The notes under the pieces were generated by a model. It did not search any database and was not told the origin of the DNA. It saw only the letters and a program-made list of their open reading frames with translations. The translations under genes were made by a program, and so were the position numbers. A stretch of DNA of 14,900 nt from Rugosibacter sp. GTDB taxonomy: Bacteria; Pseudomonadota; Gammaproteobacteria; Burkholderiales; Rhodocyclaceae. Shown in pieces: positions 1 to 7,440 of this stretch. Positions within the stretch are counted from its first letter, which is position 1, and each line of letters starts with the position of its first letter. The stretch spans positions 1 through 14,900 of the forward strand of contig JAUSQB010000043.1 of the NCBI GenBank assembly GCA_030652715.1, given 5' to 3'.

Positions 1-19
1 CTGCGGTAATTTCCGCCAT
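1..19 (-). CDS. tsf: Elongation factor EF-Ts, first codons only (partial)
   Basis: Reading the minus strand from position 19, the ATG is followed by codons for M-A-E-I-T-A, the usual EF-Ts N-terminus; the rest lies beyond the left edge. A clear ribosome binding site (GGAG, 7 nt before the ATG) supports this start. EF-Ts is the guanine nucleotide exchange factor that regenerates EF-Tu-GTP during translation. The gene follows rpsB on the same strand after an 83-nt spacer, the standard rpsB-tsf operon order. The identification rests on six residues plus position, so it is strong by context but not by sequence length. Confidence 0.85.
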
Positions 20-50
20 TGCTTGACTCCAGATTCAAAAACGCTTTATC

Positions 51-79
51 AAAAAACGGAGGGGCAGAACTGCTGCCCC
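51..79 (-). terminator. Hairpin plus T-run between rpsB and tsf (terminator or attenuator)
   Basis: On the minus strand, just after the rpsB stop, GGGGCAG (79-73) pairs perfectly with CTGCCCC (67-61) around a 5-nt loop. After a 4-nt gap comes a run of six T (56-51). This looks like an intrinsic terminator. Because tsf starts only about 30 nt further on and has no obvious promoter of its own in the spacer, I infer a partial terminator that lowers tsf expression relative to rpsB rather than an operon end. Confidence 0.6.
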
Positions 80-102
80 CCGTCATCAAACACCTGAGCT
101 GG

Positions 103-861
103 TTATTCTGCCGCCACATCCTCGCCATCAACTTCGATGAACTCTTCGTCGCCTGCCAGCTCTTGAACGAGATCGCCCATTGCCTGGTTTTTACCTTCCA
201 GAACCGCATCAGCAACACCGCGGGCATACAAACGAATAGCCCTGGTAGAGTCGTCATTGCCGGGAATCACGTAATTAACACCTTCAGGTGAATGATTGGT
301 ATCCACCACGCCGATCAACGGAATACCGAGCTTACCGGCTTCAGTGATGGCAATCTTGTGATAACCCACATCGATGACAAAAATGGCATCCGGCAAACCA
401 GCCATATCTTTAATGCCGCCGATGGACTTTCTGAGCTTATCCATCTCGCGCTGCAAAGTGAGGCCTTCTTTTTTGGACAGCTTGGCAAAGCCACCGCCGG
501 TCTCCATCTGCTCTAGTTCATGCAAGCGCTTGACGGAGAGCTTCAAGGTCTTGAAGTTGGTCATCATGCCGCCAAGCCAGCGATCATCAACATAAGGCAT
601 GCCGCAACGCGTGGCTTCTTCAGCAATAATTTCACGTGCCTGGCGTTTGGTACTAACGAAAAGAATCGTGCCTTTTTTGGCTGCCAGCTTGCGCACAAAA
701 GCCATCGCTTCGTTGTATTTAACGAAGGTTTTTTCAAGGTTAACAATATGGATTTTGTTGCGATGGCCAAAAATATAAGGGGCCATCTTGGGATTCCAGA
801 AACGGGTTTGGTGGCCGAAGTGAACGCCGGCCTCCAACATTTGGCGCATGGTAGTGCTCAT
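103..861 (-). CDS. rpsB: 30S ribosomal protein S2
   Basis: The 252-aa product is a full-length bacterial S2, a primary or late-binding protein of the 30S head-body junction that is needed for S1 docking. The N-terminus ([20 protein letters not shown]) and the segments [33 protein letters not shown] and [18 protein letters not shown] are typical of the family. The ATG at 861 is preferred over an in-frame TTG one codon upstream because a GGAG lies 7 nt before it. The C-terminus is acidic ([15 protein letters not shown]), as is common in proteobacterial S2. It is the first gene of an operon with tsf, transcribed away from map. A promoter and a long leader are visible upstream. Nothing in the gene is broken. 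Confidence 0.98.
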   Translation of the reverse strand: MSTTMRQMLEAGVHFGHQTRFWNPKMAPYIFGHRNKIHIVNLEKTFVKYNEAMAFVRKLAAKKGTILFVSTKRQAREIIAEEATRCGMPYVDDRWLGGMMTNFKTLKLSVKRLHELEQMETGGGFAKLSKKEGLTLQREMDKLRKSIGGIKDMAGLPDAIFVIDVGYHKIAITEAGKLGIPLIGVVDTNHSPEGVNYVIPGNDDSTRAIRLYARGVADAVLEGKNQAMGDLVQELAGDEEFIEVDGEDVAAE

Positions 862-984
862 CAAGTATCTCCGATTGGGTTGAACCGCCGCCCGGCCGTG
901 CTGCTCTGCAAGGGTTTACTCTTGCAAACGCCACCCTATCGGCGCCAGGCGTGTGGATTTCCGTCCAGGAACATCCCGGACAGT
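862..984 (-). promoter_or_regulatory. rpsB 5' leader (candidate S2 autoregulatory region)
   Basis: If transcription starts about 7 nt after the -10 box at 996-991, the rpsB message has an untranslated leader of about 120 nt. The leader can form a hairpin: TGCAAG (minus strand, around 925-920) pairs with CTTGCA across an AGTAAAC-rich loop. It is followed by a GC-rich segment just before the ribosome binding site. In other proteobacteria S2 represses its own operon through the rpsB leader. The same role here is inferred from length and position, not from a matched consensus. Confidence 0.45.
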
Positions 985-990
985 GCCGCT

Positions 991-1020
991 ATTCTAGCCG
1001 CCCTGCCCCATTGGATGCAA
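991..1020 (-). promoter_or_regulatory. Sigma-70 promoter of rpsB-tsf
   Basis: On the minus strand, TTGCAT (1020-1015) and TAGAAT (996-991) are separated by 18 nt, close to the sigma-70 consensus. The bases right after the -10 are GC-rich (AGCGGCAC), the kind of discriminator found in ribosomal-protein promoters that respond to ppGpp. The predicted start near 984 gives a leader of about 120 nt before rpsB. No competing promoter of similar quality was seen between here and the gene. Confidence 0.65.
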
Positions 1021-1069
1021 GCGTATCCGATGGCAACGACTTTCCCCTATGCATTGCACCCACCGCTGG

Positions 1070-1160
1070 AAAGTCGGCGCTGGCGATACGCCGCGAAACC
1101 TTGAGCCCCCCCAAAAGGAAGTGCAGAGCCGTTTCTGGAAAGTCCATCTCTCGGACGGCG
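1070..1160 (+). repeat. Dispersed structured repeat, copy A (full length)
   Basis: This 91-nt stretch matches copy B at 4651-4740 along its whole length with one length difference. It begins AAAGTCGGCGCTGG and ends GGACGGCG. Identical blocks include the first 14 nt, GATACGCCGCGAA, and AGCCGTTTCTGGAAAGTCC. Two hairpins are possible: CGGCG/CGCCG at the 5' end and GTCC/GGAC at the 3' end, the latter enclosed by GCC/GGC. The 10-mer CTGGAAAGTC also occurs at 1066-1075, overlapping the 5' edge, and again at 1135-1144. The copy lies between the outward-facing rpsB and map promoters, so it need not be in either transcript. It has no coding potential that looks real. Confidence 0.85.
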
Positions 1161-1179
1161 CAGCGTGCGGAATACAGCC

Positions 1180-1209
1180 TTGAGCGGTTAAAATGATTCG
1201 CTTTATCAT
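1180..1209 (+). promoter_or_regulatory. Candidate promoter of map-glnD
   Basis: TTGAGC (1180-1185) and TATCAT (1204-1209) are separated by 18 nt. The predicted start would fall near 1216, only about 9 nt before the map ATG, so the leader would be very short. This fits the lack of a recognisable ribosome binding site before map. An alternative -10 (TTAAAAT, about 1188-1194) has no good -35 partner. Confidence 0.4.
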
Positions 1210-1224
1210 CTGCGCTGATTTCTC

Positions 1225-2034
1225 ATGTCCATTTCCATCAAAACCCCCGACGACATCGTTCAGATGCGCGAGGTTTGCCGTCTTGCCGCTGAGGTGCTGG
1301 ATTACATTAACCCCTTCGTTAAACCCGGCGTCACCACAGCCGAGCTGGATCGACTGTGCCACGACTACACCGTGAATATACAAAACTGTATTCCTGCACC
1401 GCTCAACTACGCCCCGTCAGGACATACGCCTTTCCCAAAATCCATCTGCGCTTCGATCAATCATCAGGTGTGTCATGGCGTACCGAATGACCGACCCTTG
1501 AAAAATGGGGATATCGTTAATCTGGATATTACAAACATAAAAAATGGTTGGCACGGGGATACCAGCCGCACGTTTATTGTGGGTGACGCATCGATTCTGG
1601 CCAAGCGGCTGGTCAAAGTGACTTTTGAATGCATGTGGATCGGGATTGCCCAAGTCAAGCCCGGAGTGCGTCTGGGTGCCATTGGTGCAGCCATTCAAAA
1701 ATATGCTGAAGCCGCGGGCTTTTCTGTAGTACGCGAATTTTGTGGCCATGGGACAGGGCGTAAATTTCATGAAGAACCTCAAGTGTTGCACTACGGCAGC
1801 GCCAATAGCGGGCCAATCATGGAGCCCGGCATGGTCTTTACCATCGAACCCATGATCAATGCCGGCAAAGCGGCTATTTCAGAGCTTCCCGATGGCTGGT
1901 CGATTGTCACCAAAGACCGCAGTCTTTCTGCTCAATTCGAGCATACCCTGACAGTGACTGAAACAGGCGTCGAAGTATTAACCCTTTCTGCAGGCACACC
2001 GCCCTGCCCTGAACATATCAAAATTCTGCCCTGA
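1225..2034 (+). CDS. map: Type I methionine aminopeptidase
   Basis: The enzyme removes the initiator methionine from new proteins in the cytosol when the second residue is small. The 269-aa protein is a single pita-bread peptidase domain. All five metal ligands are visible: D101 and D112 (in VNLDIT and HGDTS), H175 (CGHGTGRKFHEEP), E208 (FTIEP) and E239 (QFEH). H84 (QVCHGVP) matches the substrate-binding histidine of the E. coli enzyme, and KDRSLSAQFEHT is a family signature. Length is normal. The start fits the N-terminus of the family, but no purine-rich ribosome binding site precedes it. glnD begins one base after its stop, so the two are co-transcribed. Divergence from rpsB is the common proteobacterial arrangement. 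Confidence 0.97.
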   Translation: MSISIKTPDDIVQMREVCRLAAEVLDYINPFVKPGVTTAELDRLCHDYTVNIQNCIPAPLNYAPSGHTPFPKSICASINHQVCHGVPNDRPLKNGDIVNLDITNIKNGWHGDTSRTFIVGDASILAKRLVKVTFECMWIGIAQVKPGVRLGAIGAAIQKYAEAAGFSVVREFCGHGTGRKFHEEPQVLHYGSANSGPIMEPGMVFTIEPMINAGKAAISELPDGWSIVTKDRSLSAQFEHTLTVTETGVEVLTLSAGTPPCPEHIKILP

Positions 2035-2035
2035 C

Positions 2036-4630
2036 ATGGAAGACATGCGCGCACTTGCCGTGGCAACGCGGCAGCGGCTGGCAGCAGCACAGGCGCAGTT
2101 AGCCAGCATCTGGCACCAAAACCAGCATGGCCAAGAATTGCTTGCCAATCGCGCAGCCTTGGTGGATGAGGTTCTGCGCGAGCTTTGGGTGGCACTTGAT
2201 GTGCCACCCAACATGGCACTGGTGGCTGTCGGCGGCTATGGTCGCGGCGCACTTTACCCGGCGTCTGACTTGGATTTGCTGATTTTGCAACCTCCACCAC
2301 CTGACGATGCGGCTTTGGCTACCCCTGCTGGCGAGGTTGCAGCACATGAAGAAAAAATAGCAGCCTTGGTCGGCATCCTGTGGGATATCGGCCTTGATAT
2401 TGGTCACAGCGTGCGCACGGTAAGCGAATGCCTGACAGAATCCGCACGCGATATCACGATACAAACGTCGCTGCTCGAGGCACGCTATCTCATTGGCGAC
2501 GCCCACCTGTATGAAAACTTTGAGAAAAGTTTCCGTGAGGCACTCAATCCCGTGGCTTTTTTCAAAGCCAAACAATTGGAGCAAGCTGAACGCTACGCCC
2601 GTTATAACGACACCCCCTACAGCCTGGAGCCCAATTGCAAAGAAAACCCCGGCGGATTGCGTGACTTGCAGGTGATTCAATGGGTTGCACGTGCTGCGCA
2701 GCTGGGTGATACATGGCAAGCCTTGACACAAGCTGGCATCATTACCGCGATTGAAGCACGGCTGCTGGCCCGCAGCGAAAGCCGCCTGCGCGAAATACGC
2801 ATCCATTTGCATTTGCTCGCAGGTCGCCGCGAAGATCGCCTGCTGTTTGATTACCAGGAAAAGCTCGCCAATACCCTGGGCATGGCAGCGACAAAAGCCA
2901 AGCGCGCTTCTGAAGTGTTGATGCAACACTATTACAAAACAGCCAAGCTGGTCACCCAGCTCAACACCCTTACCATGCAAGCCTTGGCGGATCATCTGCT
3001 GCCCGCCCAAGCAGGGGCACCCATCGTCATCAATGCGCACTTTCAATCGGTACGAGAACTCCTGGATGTACGCGAAGACGACACCTTTGAGCGCACCCCT
3101 CACGCCCTGCTCGAATGTTTTCTGCTGCAAATGCAGCACGGCGAACTCAAAGGCATGACGCCCCGTACCTTGCGCGCTCTGTGGCGAGCGCGTCATCGAA
3201 TCAATACCCAATTTCGTGCTGACCCGGCGAATCGCGCGCTGTTTCTTAGCCTTTTTCAGCAACCGCATCTGATTCACGCCCTGCGGCGGATGAATCAATA
3301 CGACATCCTGGGTCGTTACCTGCCTGCCTTTGGCCGCATCGTCGGCCAGATGCAGCACGATTTGTTTCACGTCTACACCGTCGATCAGCACATTTTGCAA
3401 GTCATGCGCAATCTGCGGCGTTTTGCGATGCCTGAATTTGCACATGAGTATCCATTTTGCTCACGGCTCATGGCCGGGTTTGACCGCCACTGGCTGCTCT
3501 ATCTTGCCGCCTTGTTTCATGACATCGCCAAAGGGCGTGGCGGCGACCATTCCACACTCGGCATAGCCGATGCAACCACGTTTTGTCATGATCATGGCCT
3601 TAGCCAGGAAGACACCGACTTGGTGGCCTTTCTTGTAGCAGAGCATCTGACCATGTCGCAAGTCGCACAAAAAAAAGATCTTTCTGATCCACAAGTCATT
3701 GCCGCCTTTGCCCAGCGCGTGGGCGATGTGCGTCGCCTGACAGCGCTGTATCTCGTGACTGTGGCCGATGTTCGCGGCACCAGCCCCAAAGTGTGGAATA
3801 ACTGGAAAGGCAAACTGCTGGAAGATTTATATCGCATGACAGCCAAACGGCTCGCAGGCGATGCAGTGCCCCAACTGGCTGGCGTTGCCGAACGACAAGA
3901 AGACGCTCGTCGTATTCTGTGCTATTACGGCTTGCGTCATGGCATTGAGCAAAACTTATGGGAACAGCTCGATATCAGTTATTTCATGCGCCAGCATGCC
4001 GAAGACATTGCCTGGCATACACGCCACCTGTACCACTGCGTTGACACGCAAAAGCCCGTCGTTCGCGCCCATCTCAACCCCGATGGCGAAGGCTTGCAGG
4101 TCATGGTGTATTGCCCCGACCAGCCGCAGCTGCTTGCCCGTTTGTGTGGATTTTTCGCGCGCCTTGGGTACAGCATTCTGGATGCACGCATCCATACCAC
4201 CCGTAACGGCCACGCCTTGGACAGTTTTATTATTTTCACCCCCGGCTTTGGTGTCGCCTACCGCGACATGATCAGCTTGATAGAACATGATCTGACGCAG
4301 CAACTGACTACCCGCCCCCCACTGCCATCCGTTCCCGCAGGGCGGTTGTCACGGCTGGTTCGTCACTTTCCCATTTCCCCCGCTTGTGAAATTCGCCCAG
4401 ACGAACGCGGCGAACAGTATCTGATGAATATCAGCGCAGTCGATCGCCCCGGGCTGCTCTACGCCATCGCTCAAGTGCTGGATGAACACCACGTCAGGTT
4501 ACACACTGCGAAAATAGACACCTTGGGCGAACGTGTTGAGGATGTGTTTTTAGTCAGTGGACAAGCGCTGACGCAAACCGGCACACTCGTTAAACTAGAG
4601 CAAGACCTGCTCACCACATTGCAGGTATGA
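2036..4630 (+). CDS. glnD: Bifunctional PII uridylyltransferase / uridylyl-removing enzyme
   Basis: GlnD senses glutamine and adds UMP to, or removes it from, PII proteins (GlnB/GlnK), and so controls glutamine synthetase and nitrogen-regulated transcription. The 864-aa protein has the full domain order. The nucleotidyltransferase domain has GGYGRG at 66-71 and the catalytic pair in SDLDL (D78, D80). A helical linker follows, with the conserved segment KENPGGLRDLQ near 202-212. The HD hydrolase domain has HVYTVDQH at 445-452 and H495-D496 in LFHDIAKG. Two C-terminal ACT domains lie at about 688-760 and 794-864, with CPDQPQLLARLCGFF and VDRPGLLYAIAQVL. Both activities should be intact. Translation probably couples to map (1-nt gap); an in-frame ATG three codons on is a minor alternative start. 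Confidence 0.97.
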   Translation: MEDMRALAVATRQRLAAAQAQLASIWHQNQHGQELLANRAALVDEVLRELWVALDVPPNMALVAVGGYGRGALYPASDLDLLILQPPPPDDAALATPAGEVAAHEEKIAALVGILWDIGLDIGHSVRTVSECLTESARDITIQTSLLEARYLIGDAHLYENFEKSFREALNPVAFFKAKQLEQAERYARYNDTPYSLEPNCKENPGGLRDLQVIQWVARAAQLGDTWQALTQAGIITAIEARLLARSESRLREIRIHLHLLAGRREDRLLFDYQEKLANTLGMAATKAKRASEVLMQHYYKTAKLVTQLNTLTMQALADHLLPAQAGAPIVINAHFQSVRELLDVREDDTFERTPHALLECFLLQMQHGELKGMTPRTLRALWRARHRINTQFRADPANRALFLSLFQQPHLIHALRRMNQYDILGRYLPAFGRIVGQMQHDLFHVYTVDQHILQVMRNLRRFAMPEFAHEYPFCSRLMAGFDRHWLLYLAALFHDIAKGRGGDHSTLGIADATTFCHDHGLSQEDTDLVAFLVAEHLTMSQVAQKKDLSDPQVIAAFAQRVGDVRRLTALYLVTVADVRGTSPKVWNNWKGKLLEDLYRMTAKRLAGDAVPQLAGVAERQEDARRILCYYGLRHGIEQNLWEQLDISYFMRQHAEDIAWHTRHLYHCVDTQKPVVRAHLNPDGEGLQVMVYCPDQPQLLARLCGFFARLGYSILDARIHTTRNGHALDSFIIFTPGFGVAYRDMISLIEHDLTQQLTTRPPLPSVPAGRLSRLVRHFPISPACEIRPDERGEQYLMNISAVDRPGLLYAIAQVLDEHHVRLHTAKIDTLGERVEDVFLVSGQALTQTGTLVKLEQDLLTTLQV

Positions 4631-4650
4631 ACAGCAGAATGACCTGATGA

Positions 4651-4740
4651 AAAGTCGGCGCTGGTGATACGCCGCGAAGCATTGAGTCCGACCGAAGGAA
4701 GTACAAAGCCGTTTCTGGAAAGTCCCCTTGGGGGACGGCG
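4651..4740 (+). repeat. Dispersed structured repeat, copy B (full length)
   Basis: This 90-nt copy matches copy A (1070-1160) end to end. It begins 20 nt after the glnD stop and ends just before the transporter gene. Its 3' hairpin is stronger than in A: GTCCCC (4722-4727) pairs with GGGGAC (4731-4736) around a 3-nt loop. The 5' hairpin CGGCG/CGCCG is unchanged. No T-run follows the 3' hairpin, so it is not a classical intrinsic terminator for glnD. The two ends of this copy also match the shortened copy C inside the addA-like gene. With the short flanks it fills most of the 146-bp gap between glnD and the transporter. Confidence 0.85.
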
Positions 4741-4776
4741 AGCACAAAATAATTTAACTCACAGGTGGCTTATGCC

Positions 4777-5688
4777 ATGCAAAAAATGCCCATAAAATAT
4801 TTATCGTTTCCGCTCATCGCCATTTTGATCTGGGCATTCAATACCATCGTGAGCAAACTCTCTGCCGGTGCCATTGATCCCGGCGTTATTTCGTTTGACC
4901 GCTGGTTATTGGCAGGGCTGGTCATGACGCCGTTCATGGCACACAAAGTGTGGGCAAACAGGGCAACTGTGCTCAGTCATCTGCCAAAAATCATCGTATT
5001 CTCGTTTTTAGGCATGGTGCTATTTCAAAGCCTGGCTTACTACGCGGCAGCCAGCACGTCGGCCACCAACATGGGATTGATTGGCTCTTTGATGCCATTA
5101 AATACCATCCTGTTCAGCACTCTGTTACTCAAAGAGCGACCAACAACTTCACTGATTGTGGGCGCGGCGTTATCCATGTTTGGCATTCTGATTCTTGTGA
5201 CCAAAGGCTTGCCCTTTAACCTGATGAATCAAGGGATTGCCATCGGTGACGGGCTGATGCTCATTGGAACAATTGCCTATGGTGCCTATAGCGTCCTGTT
5301 GCGCAAATGGGCGGTGCCATTGCCCCCCTGGCAAATGCTTTACATGCAAATCATGCTGGCTGCACTCATGCTACTACCCGTTTACCTGCTCTCGCCAAAT
5401 TCGCCCATCACGCCAGAGAACCTGCCGCTGATTTTATTCGCCGGTATTTTCTCATCCATTGTTGCCGGTTTTTTCTGGATGCAAGGCGTCGTTCATCTAG
5501 GTGCCAATCGGGCGATGCTCTTCATGAACCTGTTACCCGTGTTTGTCGCACTCTTCGCCGTAGTGGCACTGAATGAAAAGTTGCACGCTTTCCATATCGT
5601 GGGGGGCTTGGTCACACTCGCCGGTGTCTTGCTAGCGGAGCTGCCAAAGTTACGTCGTACAGCACCCGCATCACCCACCCATCAATAG
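4777..5688 (+). CDS. EamA-family (drug/metabolite transporter superfamily) permease
   Basis: This is a 303-aa inner-membrane protein made almost entirely of hydrophobic helices. The pattern fits ten transmembrane segments arranged as two EamA repeats (about 10-140 and 155-290). Typical signs are PLIAILIWAFNTIVSK at the start of the first helix, LIGSLMPLNTILFSTLLLKER at the end of the first repeat, and LLPVFVALFAVVALNEKLH in the equivalent place of the second. Such permeases export or import small metabolites; the substrate cannot be told from sequence. The ATG at 4777 is chosen because AGGTGG lies 8 nt before it. A GTG at 4765 would overlap that site and adds only four residues. The gene stands alone between repeat copy B and a terminator, and need not be functionally tied to its neighbours. 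Confidence 0.88.
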   Translation: MQKMPIKYLSFPLIAILIWAFNTIVSKLSAGAIDPGVISFDRWLLAGLVMTPFMAHKVWANRATVLSHLPKIIVFSFLGMVLFQSLAYYAAASTSATNMGLIGSLMPLNTILFSTLLLKERPTTSLIVGAALSMFGILILVTKGLPFNLMNQGIAIGDGLMLIGTIAYGAYSVLLRKWAVPLPPWQMLYMQIMLAALMLLPVYLLSPNSPITPENLPLILFAGIFSSIVAGFFWMQGVVHLGANRAMLFMNLLPVFVALFAVVALNEKLHAFHIVGGLVTLAGVLLAELPKLRRTAPASPTHQ

Positions 5689-5700
5689 ATGAGATACAAA

Positions 5701-5735
5701 AAAAGCCATCACTGTTTTACACAATGATGGCTTTT
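5701..5735. terminator. Bidirectional intrinsic terminator
   Basis: AAAAGCCATCA (5701-5711) pairs perfectly with TGATGGCTTTT (5725-5735) around a 13-nt loop. An A-run lies on the left (5698-5704) and a T-run on the right (5732-5735), so it can end transcription from both sides. It sits between the convergent transporter gene (plus) and the oxygenase operon (minus), and marks the 3' end of both. Confidence 0.88.
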
Positions 5736-5757
5736 GCACCGCACAAGAAGCAAGTAT

Positions 5758-6864
5758 TTAACTCGCTTCAGCAAGCCAGTCTGGCCAGCCTGCGCGACGA
5801 TTCGCTTCGCGCGCCAGCGCCCGTTCTGCCGGGCTGGCAAATTTCAAGTCCCAGTTTTTCAGGCGCGGCATGGCAATAAACTTAAACCATAGCGGTGGAA
5901 TAAACGCACTGATCGCACACACAAAAATATTGGGCATTTGCGGCGCATCGGGGTGCGGGCGAAGCTCATCAAAGCGCATAAAGCCATCGCGATGATGATC
6001 AATATGATTAGTGATCTCAAAGCCAACGACGCGATCCCACCAGTTCAAATGATTCCAGGTGTGTTGCACTTCAACGGGAGCACCGGGGACTCGAATCAAG
6101 CCATAGTGTTGCAGGTAATTGAGCGCCTCAAGAATGAACTTGCCCAGTATCTGCGTAGCAAAAACCAGTGCAGCCGCTTGCCAGCCACCGAGAAAGTAAG
6201 CCCCTAAAGGAATCAGCAGCGTAAGGAGAACTTCCCAGATAATCATGTTTTTCACTGAGAAAAACGGTGCGCCAAGCGCATGCCTTCTTTTATTCTCGTT
6301 CGCCCACAGCATTTGATAATTGTGCTTCGTGCAACGCCACATGAAGTGGTAGGCATTTTCTCCACGGTATGCCGTATCACCATCCGCTGGCGTATCAAAA
6401 TCCAGATGATGCACAGTCAAATGCGGCACATCACGGTTCGGATCAGCAAAAAAAGCGCACATCACCATGGCCAGCCCCCTGGAAAAACCATCGCGGCGAT
6501 GCATCAATTCATGCGCAATCGGCACATTGGGTGCAACGGACAGCCAGATCAAGCCAGCCATGCCGCCAATGATTGCCAGGACAGTAGGCCAACCTTCAGG
6601 AACATCAATACCGACACCGATGCGCCAGGCAAAGGCACCAAAGAGCGCAAACATCAGCACAAGATGCAGATATAAAGGAATATCTGCAATCATGGGATTG
6701 ATTTTCTTGCGTTGCCTGAAGTCACGCCCTGAAAAAAGCGCCAGCACAAACAGCGCAACATAGGTACCAATACCCGCAAACATCCAGTAGCCGCCGATAA
6801 AAAAACCAGCGATACCAATGATGACCATGAGTGAAACGATGTAGTAACGGAGATAATCAAGCAT
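5758..6864 (-). CDS. Membrane di-iron monooxygenase, AlkB/XylM type
   Basis: This 368-aa protein belongs to the integral-membrane fatty-acid-desaturase/AlkB/XylM superfamily, which hydroxylates alkanes or the methyl groups of alkyl-aromatics with O2 at a histidine-ligated di-iron site. The histidine boxes are HELMH at 118-122, HLTVHH at 148-153 and NHIDHH at 286-291. NYLQHYGL at 249-256 matches the AlkB/XylM-specific NYxEHYGL box, with Q in place of E. Hydrophobic helices lie near 6-45, 60-115, 205-245 and 312-332. AlkB partners (rubredoxin and its reductase) or a XylA-type flavoprotein would be needed but are not in the window. AAGGA about 9 nt before the ATG supports the start. It is last in the operon, 27 nt after the dioxygenase small subunit. 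Whether it acts on alkanes, xylene- or cymene-like substrates is open. Confidence 0.85.
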   Translation of the reverse strand: MLDYLRYYIVSLMVIIGIAGFFIGGYWMFAGIGTYVALFVLALFSGRDFRQRKKINPMIADIPLYLHLVLMFALFGAFAWRIGVGIDVPEGWPTVLAIIGGMAGLIWLSVAPNVPIAHELMHRRDGFSRGLAMVMCAFFADPNRDVPHLTVHHLDFDTPADGDTAYRGENAYHFMWRCTKHNYQMLWANENKRRHALGAPFFSVKNMIIWEVLLTLLIPLGAYFLGGWQAAALVFATQILGKFILEALNYLQHYGLIRVPGAPVEVQHTWNHLNWWDRVVGFEITNHIDHHRDGFMRFDELRPHPDAPQMPNIFVCAISAFIPPLWFKFIAMPRLKNWDLKFASPAERALAREANRRAGWPDWLAEAS

Positions 6865-6891
6865 GGTGATTTCCTTCTTTACAAAATCAGC

Positions 6892-7398
6892 TTACAGATA
6901 CACGTTGAGATTTTTGCTCAGTAAAACGTTCTGCTTGAGAATAATCATGCGCTTGGCCAGCTTGTAACCATCTGTTGTTTTACGCCAGATATCCTCACGA
7001 TTGCCAATCAATGTATCCTGATCTTTTTCATTGCGATTGCGATAGGCAAGAAAGTTCGAGTAAACCAATACCTCATCTTCTTTCTCAGTCGGAATTACTT
7101 CGATATTGGTAATGATGTGCGTGTATCGCGTTGCAGGATCTTCCGACCAAGCGGTGCCCGTCTCTAAACGACGCAGGCGCTTTTTCAAGTCTTCCAGATT
7201 ATCGTTGTAATAAGCCATGCGCGTCAGGTCATGCACTTGATCTGTCTTATCACGACGATACCGCGTCTCGATTCCTGGCATGTGGTAATGAATATCGTCC
7301 GTGAGCATAGCGACCCACTCGTGATAGCGCTCCTGGTCAAGTAAGCGGGCCTCGCGATACAAAGCTTGTTCAACTGTCTTAATGAGTTCTAGATTCAT
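6892..7398 (-). CDS. Ring-hydroxylating dioxygenase small (beta) subunit
   Basis: The 168-aa product fits the small-subunit family of Rieske dioxygenases (SnoaL/NTF2-like cone fold), which packs with the large subunit as an alpha3-beta3 hexamer and has no metal centre itself. Family features are the N-terminal helix with LYREARLLDQERYHEWVAML, the DDIHYHMPG strand, and the C-terminal GNREDIWRKTTDGYKLAKR block. Length is normal for BphA2/HcaF-like subunits. The ATG at 7398 is the natural start, but only a weak ribosome binding site (GAGAC) precedes it. It lies 42 nt after the large subunit and 27 nt before the membrane monooxygenase, so all three should share one transcript. Confidence 0.9.
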   Translation of the reverse strand: MNLELIKTVEQALYREARLLDQERYHEWVAMLTDDIHYHMPGIETRYRRDKTDQVHDLTRMAYYNDNLEDLKKRLRRLETGTAWSEDPATRYTHIITNIEVIPTEKEDEVLVYSNFLAYRNRNEKDQDTLIGNREDIWRKTTDGYKLAKRMIILKQNVLLSKNLNVYL

Positions 7399-7440
7399 CA
7401 GTATTAGTCTCGTCTATATTTTTGATAAGTTGAAGAATGT

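Noticed and set aside
1130..1146. GGAAAGTCC within the repeat recalls a conserved segment of RNase P RNA.
   Set aside because: Only a few bases match and none of the other RNase P core elements are present; the element is far too short.
994..1383. Open reading frame on the minus strand across the rpsB-map intergenic region and the start of map.
   Set aside because: It overlaps the rpsB promoter, repeat copy A and the well-supported map gene, and its translation resembles no known family; the open frame is a by-product of GC-rich sequence.
2099..3445. Long 448-codon open frame antisense to glnD.
   Set aside because: glnD is a complete, motif-rich gene on the other strand. The antisense translation is rich in Cys, Gln and His with no recognisable domain, typical of a shadow frame.
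4722..4736. Hairpin GTCCCC/GGGGAC as a rho-independent terminator for glnD.
   Set aside because: No T-run follows on either strand and the hairpin is an integral part of repeat copy B, so it is better explained as repeat structure.
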